Assembly (NCBI GenBank): GCA_020444065.1
Contig: JAHLLQ010000006.1
Location: forward strand, 124,001-188,000
DNA: 64,000 bases
Direction of reading: 5' to 3'
DNA from: a bacterium
Lineage (GTDB): Bacteria > Sumerlaeota > Sumerlaeia > SLMS01 > JAHLLQ01
In this document: piece by piece, positions 9,053 through 16,972 of the stretch
Position numbering within the stretch: the stretch's first letter is position 1
Layout of the letters: the number at the start of each line of letters is the position of its first letter
The notes under the pieces: model-generated
The model's database searches: none
Seen by the model: only the letters and a program-made list of their open reading frames with translations
What the model was told of the DNA's origin: nothing
Program-made: the position numbers and the translations under genes

Positions 9053-9657
9053 CACCACCGGTGGCAGCCATTGTCCTGGCGGCCGGCCATTCCAAGCGCA
9101 TGGGCCGGCCGAAGCCATTCCTCCCCTACCAGGGAACGACGTTCATCGCTGCTATCCTCGGGAAGCTCCGTGATGCGGGCTTCTCTTCGCTGATCGTCGT
9201 CGCGAATCCAGCCCATTCCGAGCAGTTTGATGCGAATCCACTCTCGGATGTCCGGCTCGTCTACAATCCAAACGTGGATGCCGGAATGCTGAGTTCGCTC
9301 CAGCAGGGAGTACGCCAGGTGGATTCGAGTGCGAGCCATGCAGTGTTCTGCCTCGTCGATATGCCCGAGATTCAGGCCGAAACGCTTCGGTCGGTATTCC
9401 TGGCGTGCCGAGAGAACCCCAAACATCTGATTGTGGCGACATTCGATGGGCGATGGGCGCATCCGGTGGGAATTCCAAGGGAGTTATTCGACGCGCTTCT
9501 CTCCTACAATGGTCCGAACGGTCCTCGGGGGTTTATCGAAACCCACCTGAGCCGCGTCGTGGAGGTGGATCAGACCGATCCCGCTACTCGTGTCGATGTG
9601 GATACGCCCGCAGAGTTCGAGGCCCTGCGCCGCCGAGAGAACGATTTTGCCCAATAG
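9049..9657 (+). CDS. MobA-like NTP transferase (MocA/NTP_transf_3 family)
   Basis: A 202-residue nucleotidyltransferase of the MobA-like superfamily. It opens with the G-rich nucleotide-binding signature L-A-A-G-x-S-x-R-M-G followed by K-P-F-L-P, and has V-D-M-P (Mg-binding Asp) near residue 104 and H-P-V-G-I-P further on. Relatives include MocA, which makes molybdopterin cytosine dinucleotide, and enzymes activating other small phosphate compounds; the substrate cannot be fixed from sequence, and no molybdenum cofactor genes are nearby. The ATG overlaps the pyk stop (ATGA), implying translational coupling. The usual loading partner, a molybdoenzyme or XdhC, is not in the window. Confidence 0.8.
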   Translation: MTPPVAAIVLAAGHSKRMGRPKPFLPYQGTTFIAAILGKLRDAGFSSLIVVANPAHSEQFDANPLSDVRLVYNPNVDAGMLSSLQQGVRQVDSSASHAVFCLVDMPEIQAETLRSVFLACRENPKHLIVATFDGRWAHPVGIPRELFDALLSYNGPNGPRGFIETHLSRVVEVDQTDPATRVDVDTPAEFEALRRRENDFAQ

Positions 9658-9764
9658 GCGACTCCGGGCTTGCCCGCCGTTCCCTGCTTTGTCACATTGC
9701 CGTTGCCCCGCGTTCGCGAGGAACTAGCCCCGGCCAGTCCGAGTCGGCAGGAAAGGACACGCCA

Positions 9765-9983
9765 ATGACTCATGATTCGGTGTTGAAGAAGATTCAGGAA
9801 AAGATTCACGAGAAGGATGAGGTGATCGACGAGCAGATGGATCAGATCACCCAATTGGAGGACAAGGTCGCCGAACTGGAACTGCAGTTGGAAGAGGTCC
9901 AGTCGAAGACCAAGGACTTGATGAATATCAAGCAGGACTACGACGAGCTGAAGGCCGAACTGGACCAGATGCTGGGGGAATGA
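9765..9983 (+). CDS. Small coiled-coil protein, 72 aa
   Basis: A short, highly charged protein that is almost entirely heptad-patterned (Leu, Ile, Val and Met at a/d positions between Lys/Glu/Asp/Gln), so very likely a coiled coil from about residue 5 to the end. There is no signal peptide or membrane segment. The ATG has GAAAGGA about 8 bases upstream, and its TGA overlaps the start of the next gene, a lipoprotein, by four bases; the two are probably translated together. I know no function for it; it could be a scaffold or a partner of an envelope protein. Confidence 0.7.
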   Translation: MTHDSVLKKIQEKIHEKDEVIDEQMDQITQLEDKVAELELQLEEVQSKTKDLMNIKQDYDELKAELDQMLGE

Positions 9984-10591
9984 GAGGTTTCTGCATCGTG
10001 AGGAACTTGCTGGGATTGCGTCTGTCTGCCGCGCCTTTTGGGGTGATGATGCTGGCTGCGGTACTTCTCCTTACCGCCTGCAAAGACAAGCCAACGGAAC
10101 TGGCTCCGGATCCGGAGTTCTCGATTAATGTCATGGCTGTGCCCGTGGATTGGCCACGGGAGGAGCTGGACTGGCCGGACAATCCAACGCTGCGGCGAAC
10201 GCAGCAGGAAGCCTGGGCGCGCTACGGAACGCCGGACTTCATTCGCTTCATCTACACCATGGATCGCCGCATCGTGAAGCCTTCCGAGGCGATCGAAGGC
10301 CATCGCATGGCCGGGAAGTTCACCGAGCAAGAGCAAGAGTGGGTCTATCTTGCGGATGAGATCGTGCTGCGATTCAAAGGCGCCGAGACGATCGAACGGC
10401 CGTTGGATGATATTCTGCGCACGGTCGTGATGTACGGCGATCCGAATGAGATTAAGCGTTGGCCCGAGTTGGGCGTCGAACGAACCAGTTTCACTTACTA
10501 CGATGCCGGAAAGACATTCAATTTCTCCGGCAACAGTTTGTCCGATGTGTACGAATTCACGCCCATGCCGGGCTTCAATATGCGTGACTGA
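9980..10591 (+). CDS. Predicted lipoprotein, unknown function
   Basis: A 203-residue exported protein. Residues ~18-33 form a hydrophobic signal core ending in L-T-A-C, a lipobox with the lipidated Cys at ~34 followed by K-D-K, so the mature protein should be membrane-anchored on the periplasmic side. The mature part has R-Y-G-T-P-D-F-I-R-F and then about 130 residues of mixed alpha/beta character with no family I recognise. It overlaps the upstream coiled-coil gene by four bases and lies 34 bases before hpt, consistent with one transcript. The coupling to a coiled-coil protein hints at an envelope complex, but nothing in the sequence proves it. Confidence 0.75.
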   Translation: MRGFCIVRNLLGLRLSAAPFGVMMLAAVLLLTACKDKPTELAPDPEFSINVMAVPVDWPREELDWPDNPTLRRTQQEAWARYGTPDFIRFIYTMDRRIVKPSEAIEGHRMAGKFTEQEQEWVYLADEIVLRFKGAETIERPLDDILRTVVMYGDPNEIKRWPELGVERTSFTYYDAGKTFNFSGNSLSDVYEFTPMPGFNMRD

Positions 10592-10625
10592 GCACTGATC
10601 AAATCCCAGGGAAAAGCGATCTATT

Positions 10626-11189
10626 ATGCCGAGTAAGGACAATCCCCTTCTGAATCACATGACGGAAATCCTCTACTCGCAGGCGGATATCGAGCGCCGC
10701 GTGCGGGAACTGGGTCTGCAGATCACCGATGACTATAAGGACCGCCAGTTAGTGCTGGTCGGGATTCTTCGCGGTGCGTTGGTATTCTTGTCGGATCTCT
10801 CGCGGGCCATCCCCCTCCCCCACTCGTGGGACATGTGCGGCGCATCATCCTATGCGGGCGGAACATCATCGCAGGGCTACGTTCAAATCACGAAGGACGT
10901 CGAACTCGACCTGCGAGACAAGGACGTGATCGTCGTCGAGGATATTTACGACTCCGGCCGGACGCTGCGTGCGATTTGCGATCTCCTTCGCGTTCACCAG
11001 CCTGCGACGATCGAAGTCTGCGCGTTCCTTTATAAGAGGAAGGTGAAGCGTGCGAACGAGATCTCGGTGAAGTATCGCGGCTTCGAGATCGACGATCAGT
11101 TCGTCGTCGGCTATGGGCTCGATTACAACGAATACTATCGCAATCTGTCGTGCATCGGCGTACTGGATCCGAAGATTTACTCGGAGTAA
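10626..11189 (+). CDS. hpt: Hypoxanthine phosphoribosyltransferase
   Basis: Purine salvage: joins hypoxanthine or guanine to PRPP to give IMP or GMP. The 187-residue protein has the order expected of type I phosphoribosyltransferases: G-I-L-R-G-A (pyrophosphate loop) near 48-53, the PRPP-binding signature V-V-E-D-I-Y-D-S-G-R-T-L near 104-115, then the K-R-K-V-K and V-V-G-Y-G-L-D-Y segments that contact the base. An alternative Met twelve codons in would suit the family start equally well; the first ATG was kept. It is the last gene of a possible transcript from position 6481, with a hairpin ~30 bases past the stop. Confidence 0.93.
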   Translation: MPSKDNPLLNHMTEILYSQADIERRVRELGLQITDDYKDRQLVLVGILRGALVFLSDLSRAIPLPHSWDMCGASSYAGGTSSQGYVQITKDVELDLRDKDVIVVEDIYDSGRTLRAICDLLRVHQPATIEVCAFLYKRKVKRANEISVKYRGFEIDDQFVVGYGLDYNEYYRNLSCIGVLDPKIYSE

Positions 11190-11560
11190 GCGCCCTTTGC
11201 GGGATCAGTCGAATTGCATGAACCCGGGCCCGTTGATCAGACGGGGCCGGTTCTTTTTGCGCTCATGGCCTGAATATGGCGCACTCGCGTCGAAGAGCCG
11301 ATAAAACGTTTTTCCGTCGCGTAAGTCCTGGAAAATCGGCCTTTTTTCGTTCTGCGGCTTGGCTTTTTGGGTTGCCGCAGGCGGATTCGCTCATCTGTTC
11401 TCTTTCCCTCATTCGGCCCCATCCGACACATTCTCGTCGGAAGTTGGGAGTTGAGACTCGGCAGCGCGGGGGGATGCACCAGGCGCGCACCGGACGTCTC
11501 GCATTGGAAATGCAGCACCACAGGGAGACCTGAACCCGTCCCAGTCAGAGGTTAGCTACT
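11190..11560. other. Intergenic region between hpt and glucan phosphorylase
   Basis: 371 bases. The first part holds a likely terminator for hpt (11219-11258). The rest presumably holds the glgP promoter and leader; I could not assign -35/-10 boxes with confidence. A short open frame here on each strand has no coding signature. Confidence 0.55.
11219..11258 (+). terminator. Likely rho-independent terminator of hpt
   Basis: A GC-rich inverted repeat (AACCC-GGGCCCGT pairing imperfectly with ACGGGGCCGGTT, loop TGATCAG) directly followed by TCTTTTT. Stem has one bulge. Sits 30 bases past the hpt stop. Confidence 0.7.
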
Positions 11561-14176
11561 ATGTTGCAAAGAAAAGTTCCGACACAATTCCTTGGCAAGC
11601 TTCGCGTCCTGCCGAAGCTGCCTGCCCCTTTGGAGGGTCTCGAGGATCTGGCCAACAATTTGTGGTGGTCCTGGAACCCGTCCGCTCGCGCGCTCTTCCG
11701 GGAGATCTGTCCCGAGACGTGGCGCCGTACCGAAGGCAATCCCGTGCGCTTCATGGAGACAGTGTCTCAGAAGGTCCTGGAAGAAGCCTCGAAGAGTAAG
11801 CCCATCCTAAAAATGTACGATACCGTCATGAAGCAGTATCAGGGCTATCTTGGCGACAAGAAGACCTGGTTCGACGTCACTCATGGCGGCAAGACCGGCA
11901 CACAGATCGCCTACTTCTCCGCCGAATTCGGCCTGCACGAATCGCTTCCGATTTACTCCGGTGGCCTGGGCGTTCTGGCCGGCGATCACTGCAAGTCCGC
12001 CTCCGATCTGGGCCTGCCCTTCGTGGGCGTCGGCCTGCTGTATCGCGAAGGCTACTTCATCCAGGACATCGATCACGACGGCCAGCAGCGCGCGATCTAC
12101 AAGGCGCTCGACTGGCGCGATCTGCCCGTGAAGCCTGCGCTCGATTCCAAGAACGAGCAAATCTATGTGACCGTCGATTTGCCCGGCCGCGTCCTGACCG
12201 CCAAGGTCTGGAGGGTCCAGGTCGGTCGCAACCCGCTGTATCTGCTCGATACAGACATCGACAAGAACACGGCGGAAGATCGCCAACTGACTTTCCGCCT
12301 GTACGGCGGCGGCCACGAGATGCGCATCCAGCAGGAGATCCTCCTCGGCATCGGCGGCGTGCGTGCGCTGCGTGCTCTCGGCGTCGAACCTTCGATCTTC
12401 CACATGAACGAAGGGCACTCGGTGTTCCTGGGCCTCGAGCGTCTGCGCGAGTACATGCACAATGATAACCTGGCGTTCCGGGATGCCGTGGAAATGGTTC
12501 GTTCGTCGACGCTCTTCACGACGCACACGCCCGTCCCAGCTGGCAACGATGCCTTCCCGCCGGCGCTGATGGAGAAGTACTTCCGTCCGTTCTGGGAATC
12601 CCTGGGGATCTCCCGCGCGCAGTTCCTGGCCCTTGGCCTCGACACGCAGCAGGATGGTTCACAGCTCTACTCCTTGACGGTTCTGGCGCTGAACCTGGTC
12701 GCCATGGCCAACGGCGTTTCCGAATTGCACGGTCACGTTTCGCGCGCAATGTGGCAACACATCTGGCCGGATGTTCCCGCGCGCGAAAACCTGATCCAGC
12801 ACATCACAAATGGCGTTCACACGCGGACGTGGCTCAGCATCGACATCCAGGAACTGTTCGACAAGTACTTCGAGAAGAACTGGCGCGAGCGCCTCTCCGA
12901 TCCGAAGCTGTGGGAGCAGGTCGACAAGATTCCCGATGAGGATCTGTGGAACGCGATCAGCAAGCTGCGCGCTGACTTGATGGACTTCGTGCACAAGCGC
13001 GTGACGTCGCAGCACGCTCGCTTTGGCGAGTCGCCGGACAGGCTGCGCGAGTGGTCTGAGATCATGGACAAGGATACGCTGACGATTGGATTTGCGCGTC
13101 GTTTTGCGACCTACAAGCGTGCCACGCTGATCTTCCGCGATCGGGAGCGTCTCGCTCGCATTCTGAACAACCCCGAGCGCCCCATCCAGTTGATCTTTGC
13201 CGGCAAGGCACACCCCGCCGACGTTCCGGGTCAGGCGCTGATCCGCCAGATCCAGGAGATGTCCCGCGAGCCCGAATTCCAGGGCAAGATCATCTTCCTT
13301 GAGAACTACGACATGAACATCGGCCGCCGACTGACCAGCGGCGTCGACGTGTGGCTGAACAATCCGCGCCGCCCGTACGAAGCATCCGGTACCAGCGGCA
13401 TGAAGGTGCCTCTGAACGGTGGCCTGAACTGCTCGATCCTCGACGGTTGGTGGCCCGAGGCGTTCCGCGACAATCACCTGGTGGGCTGGGCGCTTGGCGA
13501 AGAGCGCTTCTACGACAATCCCGATCAGCAGGATGAAGCGGATGCCGAGTCGATCTACGCGACCTTCGAGCATCAGATCGCGAAGCTGTTCTACAAGCGC
13601 GACAACAAGGGCATTCCGCGCGAGTGGGTAAACCGCGTTCGCGAATCCATGAAGGAAGTCGCCGCCATGTTCTCCACGCACCGCATGGTGCAGGACTACA
13701 CGAACATGTACTACGTGCCCGCCGGGCAGCGGCATGGGCTGCTTGTCGCGAATCGCTACGAGCGCGCCCGTCAGAACGCGAAGTGGAAAGAGGAGATTCG
13801 CACGAACTGGCCGAGCATTCGGATCCACGCGTTCCTGGAGAACAACGGCGCCCCGGTGCACACGGTGCGCGTCCGCGAGAAGATGGAACTGGTTGCCGAA
13901 GTCGATCTCGGCCCCATCGATCCCGATGACGTCCAGGTGGAGATCTACATGGCATCGTTGGCCGAAACGGGCGAGGACGAATTTCCCCGGGCCGGATCGA
14001 TCCCGATGCATCCGGAAGGCAAGAACGACAAGGGCCGGTACGTCTTCCGCGGCAACTTGCTCGAAGGCGATTCCGGTGAATACGGCTATACGGTTCGCGT
14101 GGTGCCGAAGCACCCGGACCTCATCCACCCGAACGAACTCGGACTGATCAGTTGGGCGAACAGCCACCAGCACTGA
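11561..14176 (+). CDS. glgP: Alpha-glucan (glycogen/maltodextrin) phosphorylase, GT35
   Basis: Breaks alpha-1,4-glucan with phosphate to release glucose-1-phosphate. The 871-residue protein belongs to the bacterial/archaeal branch that carries an N-terminal DUF3417 domain (~15-125, with N-L-W-W-S-W-N-P). The phosphorylase core follows: Y-F-S-A-E-F-G near 118-124, H-M-N-E-G-H-S near 281, and the pyridoxal-phosphate Lys at ~615 in the G-T-S-G-M-K context. The C-terminal ~130 residues are the extra beta-rich domain common in this branch. It starts at an ATG with GAGG about ten bases upstream and ends before a hairpin terminator. Together with Pgi, pyruvate kinase and PPDK in this window it points to stored glucan feeding glycolysis. 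Confidence 0.95.
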   Translation: MLQRKVPTQFLGKLRVLPKLPAPLEGLEDLANNLWWSWNPSARALFREICPETWRRTEGNPVRFMETVSQKVLEEASKSKPILKMYDTVMKQYQGYLGDKKTWFDVTHGGKTGTQIAYFSAEFGLHESLPIYSGGLGVLAGDHCKSASDLGLPFVGVGLLYREGYFIQDIDHDGQQRAIYKALDWRDLPVKPALDSKNEQIYVTVDLPGRVLTAKVWRVQVGRNPLYLLDTDIDKNTAEDRQLTFRLYGGGHEMRIQQEILLGIGGVRALRALGVEPSIFHMNEGHSVFLGLERLREYMHNDNLAFRDAVEMVRSSTLFTTHTPVPAGNDAFPPALMEKYFRPFWESLGISRAQFLALGLDTQQDGSQLYSLTVLALNLVAMANGVSELHGHVSRAMWQHIWPDVPARENLIQHITNGVHTRTWLSIDIQELFDKYFEKNWRERLSDPKLWEQVDKIPDEDLWNAISKLRADLMDFVHKRVTSQHARFGESPDRLREWSEIMDKDTLTIGFARRFATYKRATLIFRDRERLARILNNPERPIQLIFAGKAHPADVPGQALIRQIQEMSREPEFQGKIIFLENYDMNIGRRLTSGVDVWLNNPRRPYEASGTSGMKVPLNGGLNCSILDGWWPEAFRDNHLVGWALGEERFYDNPDQQDEADAESIYATFEHQIAKLFYKRDNKGIPREWVNRVRESMKEVAAMFSTHRMVQDYTNMYYVPAGQRHGLLVANRYERARQNAKWKEEIRTNWPSIRIHAFLENNGAPVHTVRVREKMELVAEVDLGPIDPDDVQVEIYMASLAETGEDEFPRAGSIPMHPEGKNDKGRYVFRGNLLEGDSGEYGYTVRVVPKHPDLIHPNELGLISWANSHQH

Positions 14177-14200
14177 TCGGCCCTGAAATGCAGCTCTCAC

Positions 14201-14235
14201 AGCCCCTCGCCTGCCACGGCGAGGGGCTTCTCATT
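14201..14235 (+). terminator. Likely terminator of glgP
   Basis: Perfect 11-bp inverted repeat (14201-14211 with 14218-14228), 6-base loop, followed by a short T-containing tail (TCTCATT). Lies 25 bases past the glgP stop. The weak T-run lowers confidence. Confidence 0.65.
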
Positions 14236-14297
14236 GGGCTTGGCCCCCGTGGCGGCTTCTGCGAGGGTTCCTGTAATTCTCTGGGGGTGTTTCCAAC

Positions 14298-15341
14298 ATG
14301 AAGATTGAGGTCGATCTCTACAGCGATACCATCTCGCGGCCTTCGGCGGGTATGCGGCGCGCCATGGCCGAGGCCGAGGTCGGGGATGAGCAAAAGAAGG
14401 AAGACCCGACGGTCAATCGGCTGTGCCGCATGGTGGCGGATCTCCTGGAGAAGGACGATGCGATCTATCTGCCATCCGGCTCGATGTGTAACGCGATCGC
14501 CCTTCGCGTACATTGCGCACCGGGTGATGAGGTCTTGATCGACAAGACAGCACACCCTGTGCACTTCGAGGTTGGTGGAATGGCCGCGCTGGCCGGCGCG
14601 ATGCCCCGGCTCCTCGATGGAGATCGTGGCATCTTTTCGGCGGAACAGGTCCAAGAGGCCTATCGCGTTCCCGGAAGTAACCACAACCCTCGCTCGCGAC
14701 TGGTCAGCGTCGAGCAAACCACCAACATGGGCGGCGGCCGCGTGTGGCCGCTTCCGGAGATTCGCAACGTCTGCGGGCTAGCGAAGAAGCTCGGCCTCGC
14801 GCGCCACATGGACGGTGCACGACTCATGAATGCCGTCGTGAAGTCCGGTATTCCGGCTGCTGAATACGCCGCCGAGTTCGATTCACTCTGGCTGGACTTC
14901 AGCAAAGGCCTCGGCGCGCCGGTGGGTGCGGCGCTGGCCGGCAGCAAGGACTTCATTCGCGAAGCCTGGCGCTTCAAGCATCAGTTCGGCGGAGCGATGC
15001 GACAGGCCGGCGTGATTGCAGCCGCGGCCGTATACGCACTGGAGAATAACGTCGATCGCCTGGCGGAAGATCACGAGCACGCACGAATCCTGGCCGAAGA
15101 GATCTCCGACCTGCCCGGTATTCAGGTCGAAATGCCGGAAACCAATATGGTTTTCTTCGACGTGAAGGATCTGGGGATGACGGCTCAGGAGTTCGGCGCT
15201 AAGACGCTGGAACACGGCGTTCGCCTGAGTTCCGGCGGGCCGACGCGCATCCGCGCCGTCACGCACATCGACGTGTCGCGGGCGGGAATCGATCAGGCGA
15301 TCCGCGCGATTCGATCTGTCGTGGAGTCGGCGAAGAAGTAG
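14298..15341 (+). CDS. ltaE: Low-specificity threonine aldolase
   Basis: A fold-type I PLP enzyme that cleaves threonine or allo-threonine to glycine and acetaldehyde. The 347 residues have the family layout: D-L-Y-S-D-T near the start, L-P-S-G-S-M-C-N (phosphate-binding loop) near 58-65, H-M-D-G-A-R-L near 170-176 with the Asp that contacts the PLP ring nitrogen, and the Schiff-base Lys at ~203 in F-S-K-G-L-G-A-P-V-G. The start ATG follows a GGGGGT stretch. Its stop codon abuts, with no spacer, the stop of the convergent aldo/keto reductase. ThrC is encoded elsewhere in the window, but the two are not linked. Confidence 0.92.
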   Translation: MKIEVDLYSDTISRPSAGMRRAMAEAEVGDEQKKEDPTVNRLCRMVADLLEKDDAIYLPSGSMCNAIALRVHCAPGDEVLIDKTAHPVHFEVGGMAALAGAMPRLLDGDRGIFSAEQVQEAYRVPGSNHNPRSRLVSVEQTTNMGGGRVWPLPEIRNVCGLAKKLGLARHMDGARLMNAVVKSGIPAAEYAAEFDSLWLDFSKGLGAPVGAALAGSKDFIREAWRFKHQFGGAMRQAGVIAAAAVYALENNVDRLAEDHEHARILAEEISDLPGIQVEMPETNMVFFDVKDLGMTAQEFGAKTLEHGVRLSSGGPTRIRAVTHIDVSRAGIDQAIRAIRSVVESAKK

Positions 15342-16454
15342 TTAAACCTCACCAAAGACCCGCTGGCAGTACTGCATCTCTTCCATGATGGAGATGCTCT
15401 GCGTGCAATTCGATTCGCAGCCGCCGCAGAGCATGCACTCGTCGGCCTTGGGCGATTCGATCTTCTGGTACTTCTCGAGAGCCGCTTCGCGGAATCCCCA
15501 GAAGCGTTCTTCGAACATCGCCGCCATCACCGCCGGGATATCGATTCCCTGCGGACACGGCAGGCAATAGCCGCAGCCCGTGCAGTACTTCTCTTGCTGC
15601 TTCGCGACCTTCGCCAGAAACTTCTCGATCTTCTTCATCTGCTTCTTGTCGAAGCTGCCGGCGTTGACCGAAGCAATCGTATCGTCGACATCCGACGGGC
15701 GCGTCATTCCGCAGATCACCGTATCGATGTAGGGATGACTCATGATGTAGCGCAGGGCAAGATCCGGCACCGAACACGCGCCGACTTCTCTGCCCAGTTC
15801 GAGAAGGACTTCGCTGGCCTCCTTCAGTTTCCCTCCACCGACGGGGTTCATGACGATCGTGCCGATGCCGGCCTTGTGGTAGGCCTTCAGCACATCGCCG
15901 TAGCGCGTGTTCAGAAGGTTGAAAGAGAGCAGCACGATCTCGCACCAGTCGACTTCGGGCAAGTACGAGAGGAGATTCTCCGGCGTGTCATGGGAGGTGA
16001 ATCCGATGTGACCGACGAGGCCTTCGTCCTTCGCCTTCACGATCGCATCGAGCATCCCGCCCTTCGCGATAGCAGCCTCGTATTGATCGCGCTGTTGGAT
16101 ATTCCAAATCTGGTAATAGTCAAGGTAGTCCACTTCGAGGCGCGTCATGGATTCCTCAATGCGTTTGCGCGCGCAACTCTCAGATGCGTCGTCCGATTCC
16201 TCGATTTTGACGATCCATGGCGCCCACTTAGTGGAGAGAATGACCTTCTCGCGATAGCCGTCCTTCAAAGCCTGGCCCAGCTTGATCTCCGAATCCCCGT
16301 ACCCTCGGCTGGTGTCGATGTACCGCATTCCGGAATCGATGGCGTGGCGGATCAGCGCCACAGCCTCGTCTATGTCCTCGGGCAGACGCATTGCGCCGAT
16401 GTTGCCGCGGGGGACTTCAAAACCGGATCGTTGGCCGAATTTCCTGAGTTCCAT
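15342..16454 (-). CDS. Aldo/keto reductase with C-terminal 4Fe-4S domain
   Basis: A 370-residue oxidoreductase. Residues ~1-275 form the aldo/keto reductase barrel, with Y-I-D-T-S-R-G-Y-G (Asp ~47, Tyr ~52) and the S-T-K-W Lys (~76) of the catalytic set; the position where most relatives have the catalytic His reads Y-Q-I-W-N-I, so His is not evident. Residues ~290-355 hold two Cys clusters, C-x2-C-x2-C-x3-C-P (291-300) and C-x2-C-x2-C-x3-C (340-350), typical of ferredoxin-like 4Fe-4S binding. Such proteins are known as ferredoxin-linked AKRs with mostly unknown substrates. The ATG has AAGGGA upstream. It shares no spacer with ltaE at its 3' end. Confidence 0.88.
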   Translation of the reverse strand: MELRKFGQRSGFEVPRGNIGAMRLPEDIDEAVALIRHAIDSGMRYIDTSRGYGDSEIKLGQALKDGYREKVILSTKWAPWIVKIEESDDASESCARKRIEESMTRLEVDYLDYYQIWNIQQRDQYEAAIAKGGMLDAIVKAKDEGLVGHIGFTSHDTPENLLSYLPEVDWCEIVLLSFNLLNTRYGDVLKAYHKAGIGTIVMNPVGGGKLKEASEVLLELGREVGACSVPDLALRYIMSHPYIDTVICGMTRPSDVDDTIASVNAGSFDKKQMKKIEKFLAKVAKQQEKYCTGCGYCLPCPQGIDIPAVMAAMFEERFWGFREAALEKYQKIESPKADECMLCGGCESNCTQSISIMEEMQYCQRVFGEV

Positions 16455-16540
16455 GTACCGTCCCTTAGGTCGATTGAGCGCGCTTCAGCCGCTCGGGTAT
16501 GGGCATATAGGCCATCTCCCCCCGGCTTGTCGATACGGAA

Positions 16541-16882
16541 TCAGCCCAGTTTGTCTCCTGGCGCCACGTGGGGCGAGTCATCCGGGGCGATCAGAATCAC
16601 GGGGCCGCCGGCGCTGTAGACCCCAAGCGTGAGCACTTCGCTGCGATAGCCAGCGATCCGTCGCGGCGGGAAATTGACGACTCCCATGACGAGGCGTCCA
16701 ACCAGGTCCTCGGGCGCGTAGGCGTCCGTAATCTGGGCACTGGACTGCCTGATTCCAATCTCCTCACCGAAATCGATCCGAAGGCGGTAGGCAGGCTTGC
16801 GGGCGCCTTCGAAAACAGTCGCCTCCAGCACACGGCCGACTCGGATGTCCAGATTCATGAAATCGTCGAACGTGGCCGTCAT
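16541..16882 (-). CDS. csaA: CsaA-like tRNA-binding domain protein
   Basis: A 113-residue stand-alone tRNA-binding OB fold (EMAP II/MetG C-terminal type). It shows the family order clearly: an F-x-D-F-x-x-L/N-L-D-I-R-V-G opening, A-R-K-P-A-Y, I-D-F-G-x-E-I-G-I, S-S-A-Q-I-T, V-N-F-P-P-R-x-I-A-G, and a terminal P-G-D-K-L. CsaA has been described as a protein-export chaperone-like factor in Bacillus and binds tRNA; the role here is unknown. The length equals the family norm. The ATG is preceded by GGGAGG with 8-base spacing. It lies between the terminator of the giant DUF5666 gene and the AKR on the same strand, probably a separate unit. Confidence 0.9.
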   Translation of the reverse strand: MTATFDDFMNLDIRVGRVLEATVFEGARKPAYRLRIDFGEEIGIRQSSAQITDAYAPEDLVGRLVMGVVNFPPRRIAGYRSEVLTLGVYSAGGPVILIAPDDSPHVAPGDKLG

Positions 16883-16903
16883 CTCGAAAGCCTCCCGGAG
16901 GGT

Positions 16904-16939
16904 GAAGTAGAATCGGGCCGGTCGATGTGACCGGCCCGA
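16904..16939 (-). terminator. Terminator of the DUF5666 gene
   Basis: Perfect 11-bp inverted repeat (16913-16923 with 16929-16939) with a 5-base loop, followed on the minus strand by TTCTACTT. It lies between the stop of the giant gene (16973) and the csaA start (16882). Confidence 0.75.
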
Positions 16940-16972
16940 CTCTGTCGTGGGGGTATTGATGGGGGATCCCGG

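Noticed and set aside
12659-14200. Minus-strand open frame inside glgP
   Set aside because: No domain or ribosome site; glgP has clear catalytic motifs on the plus strand.
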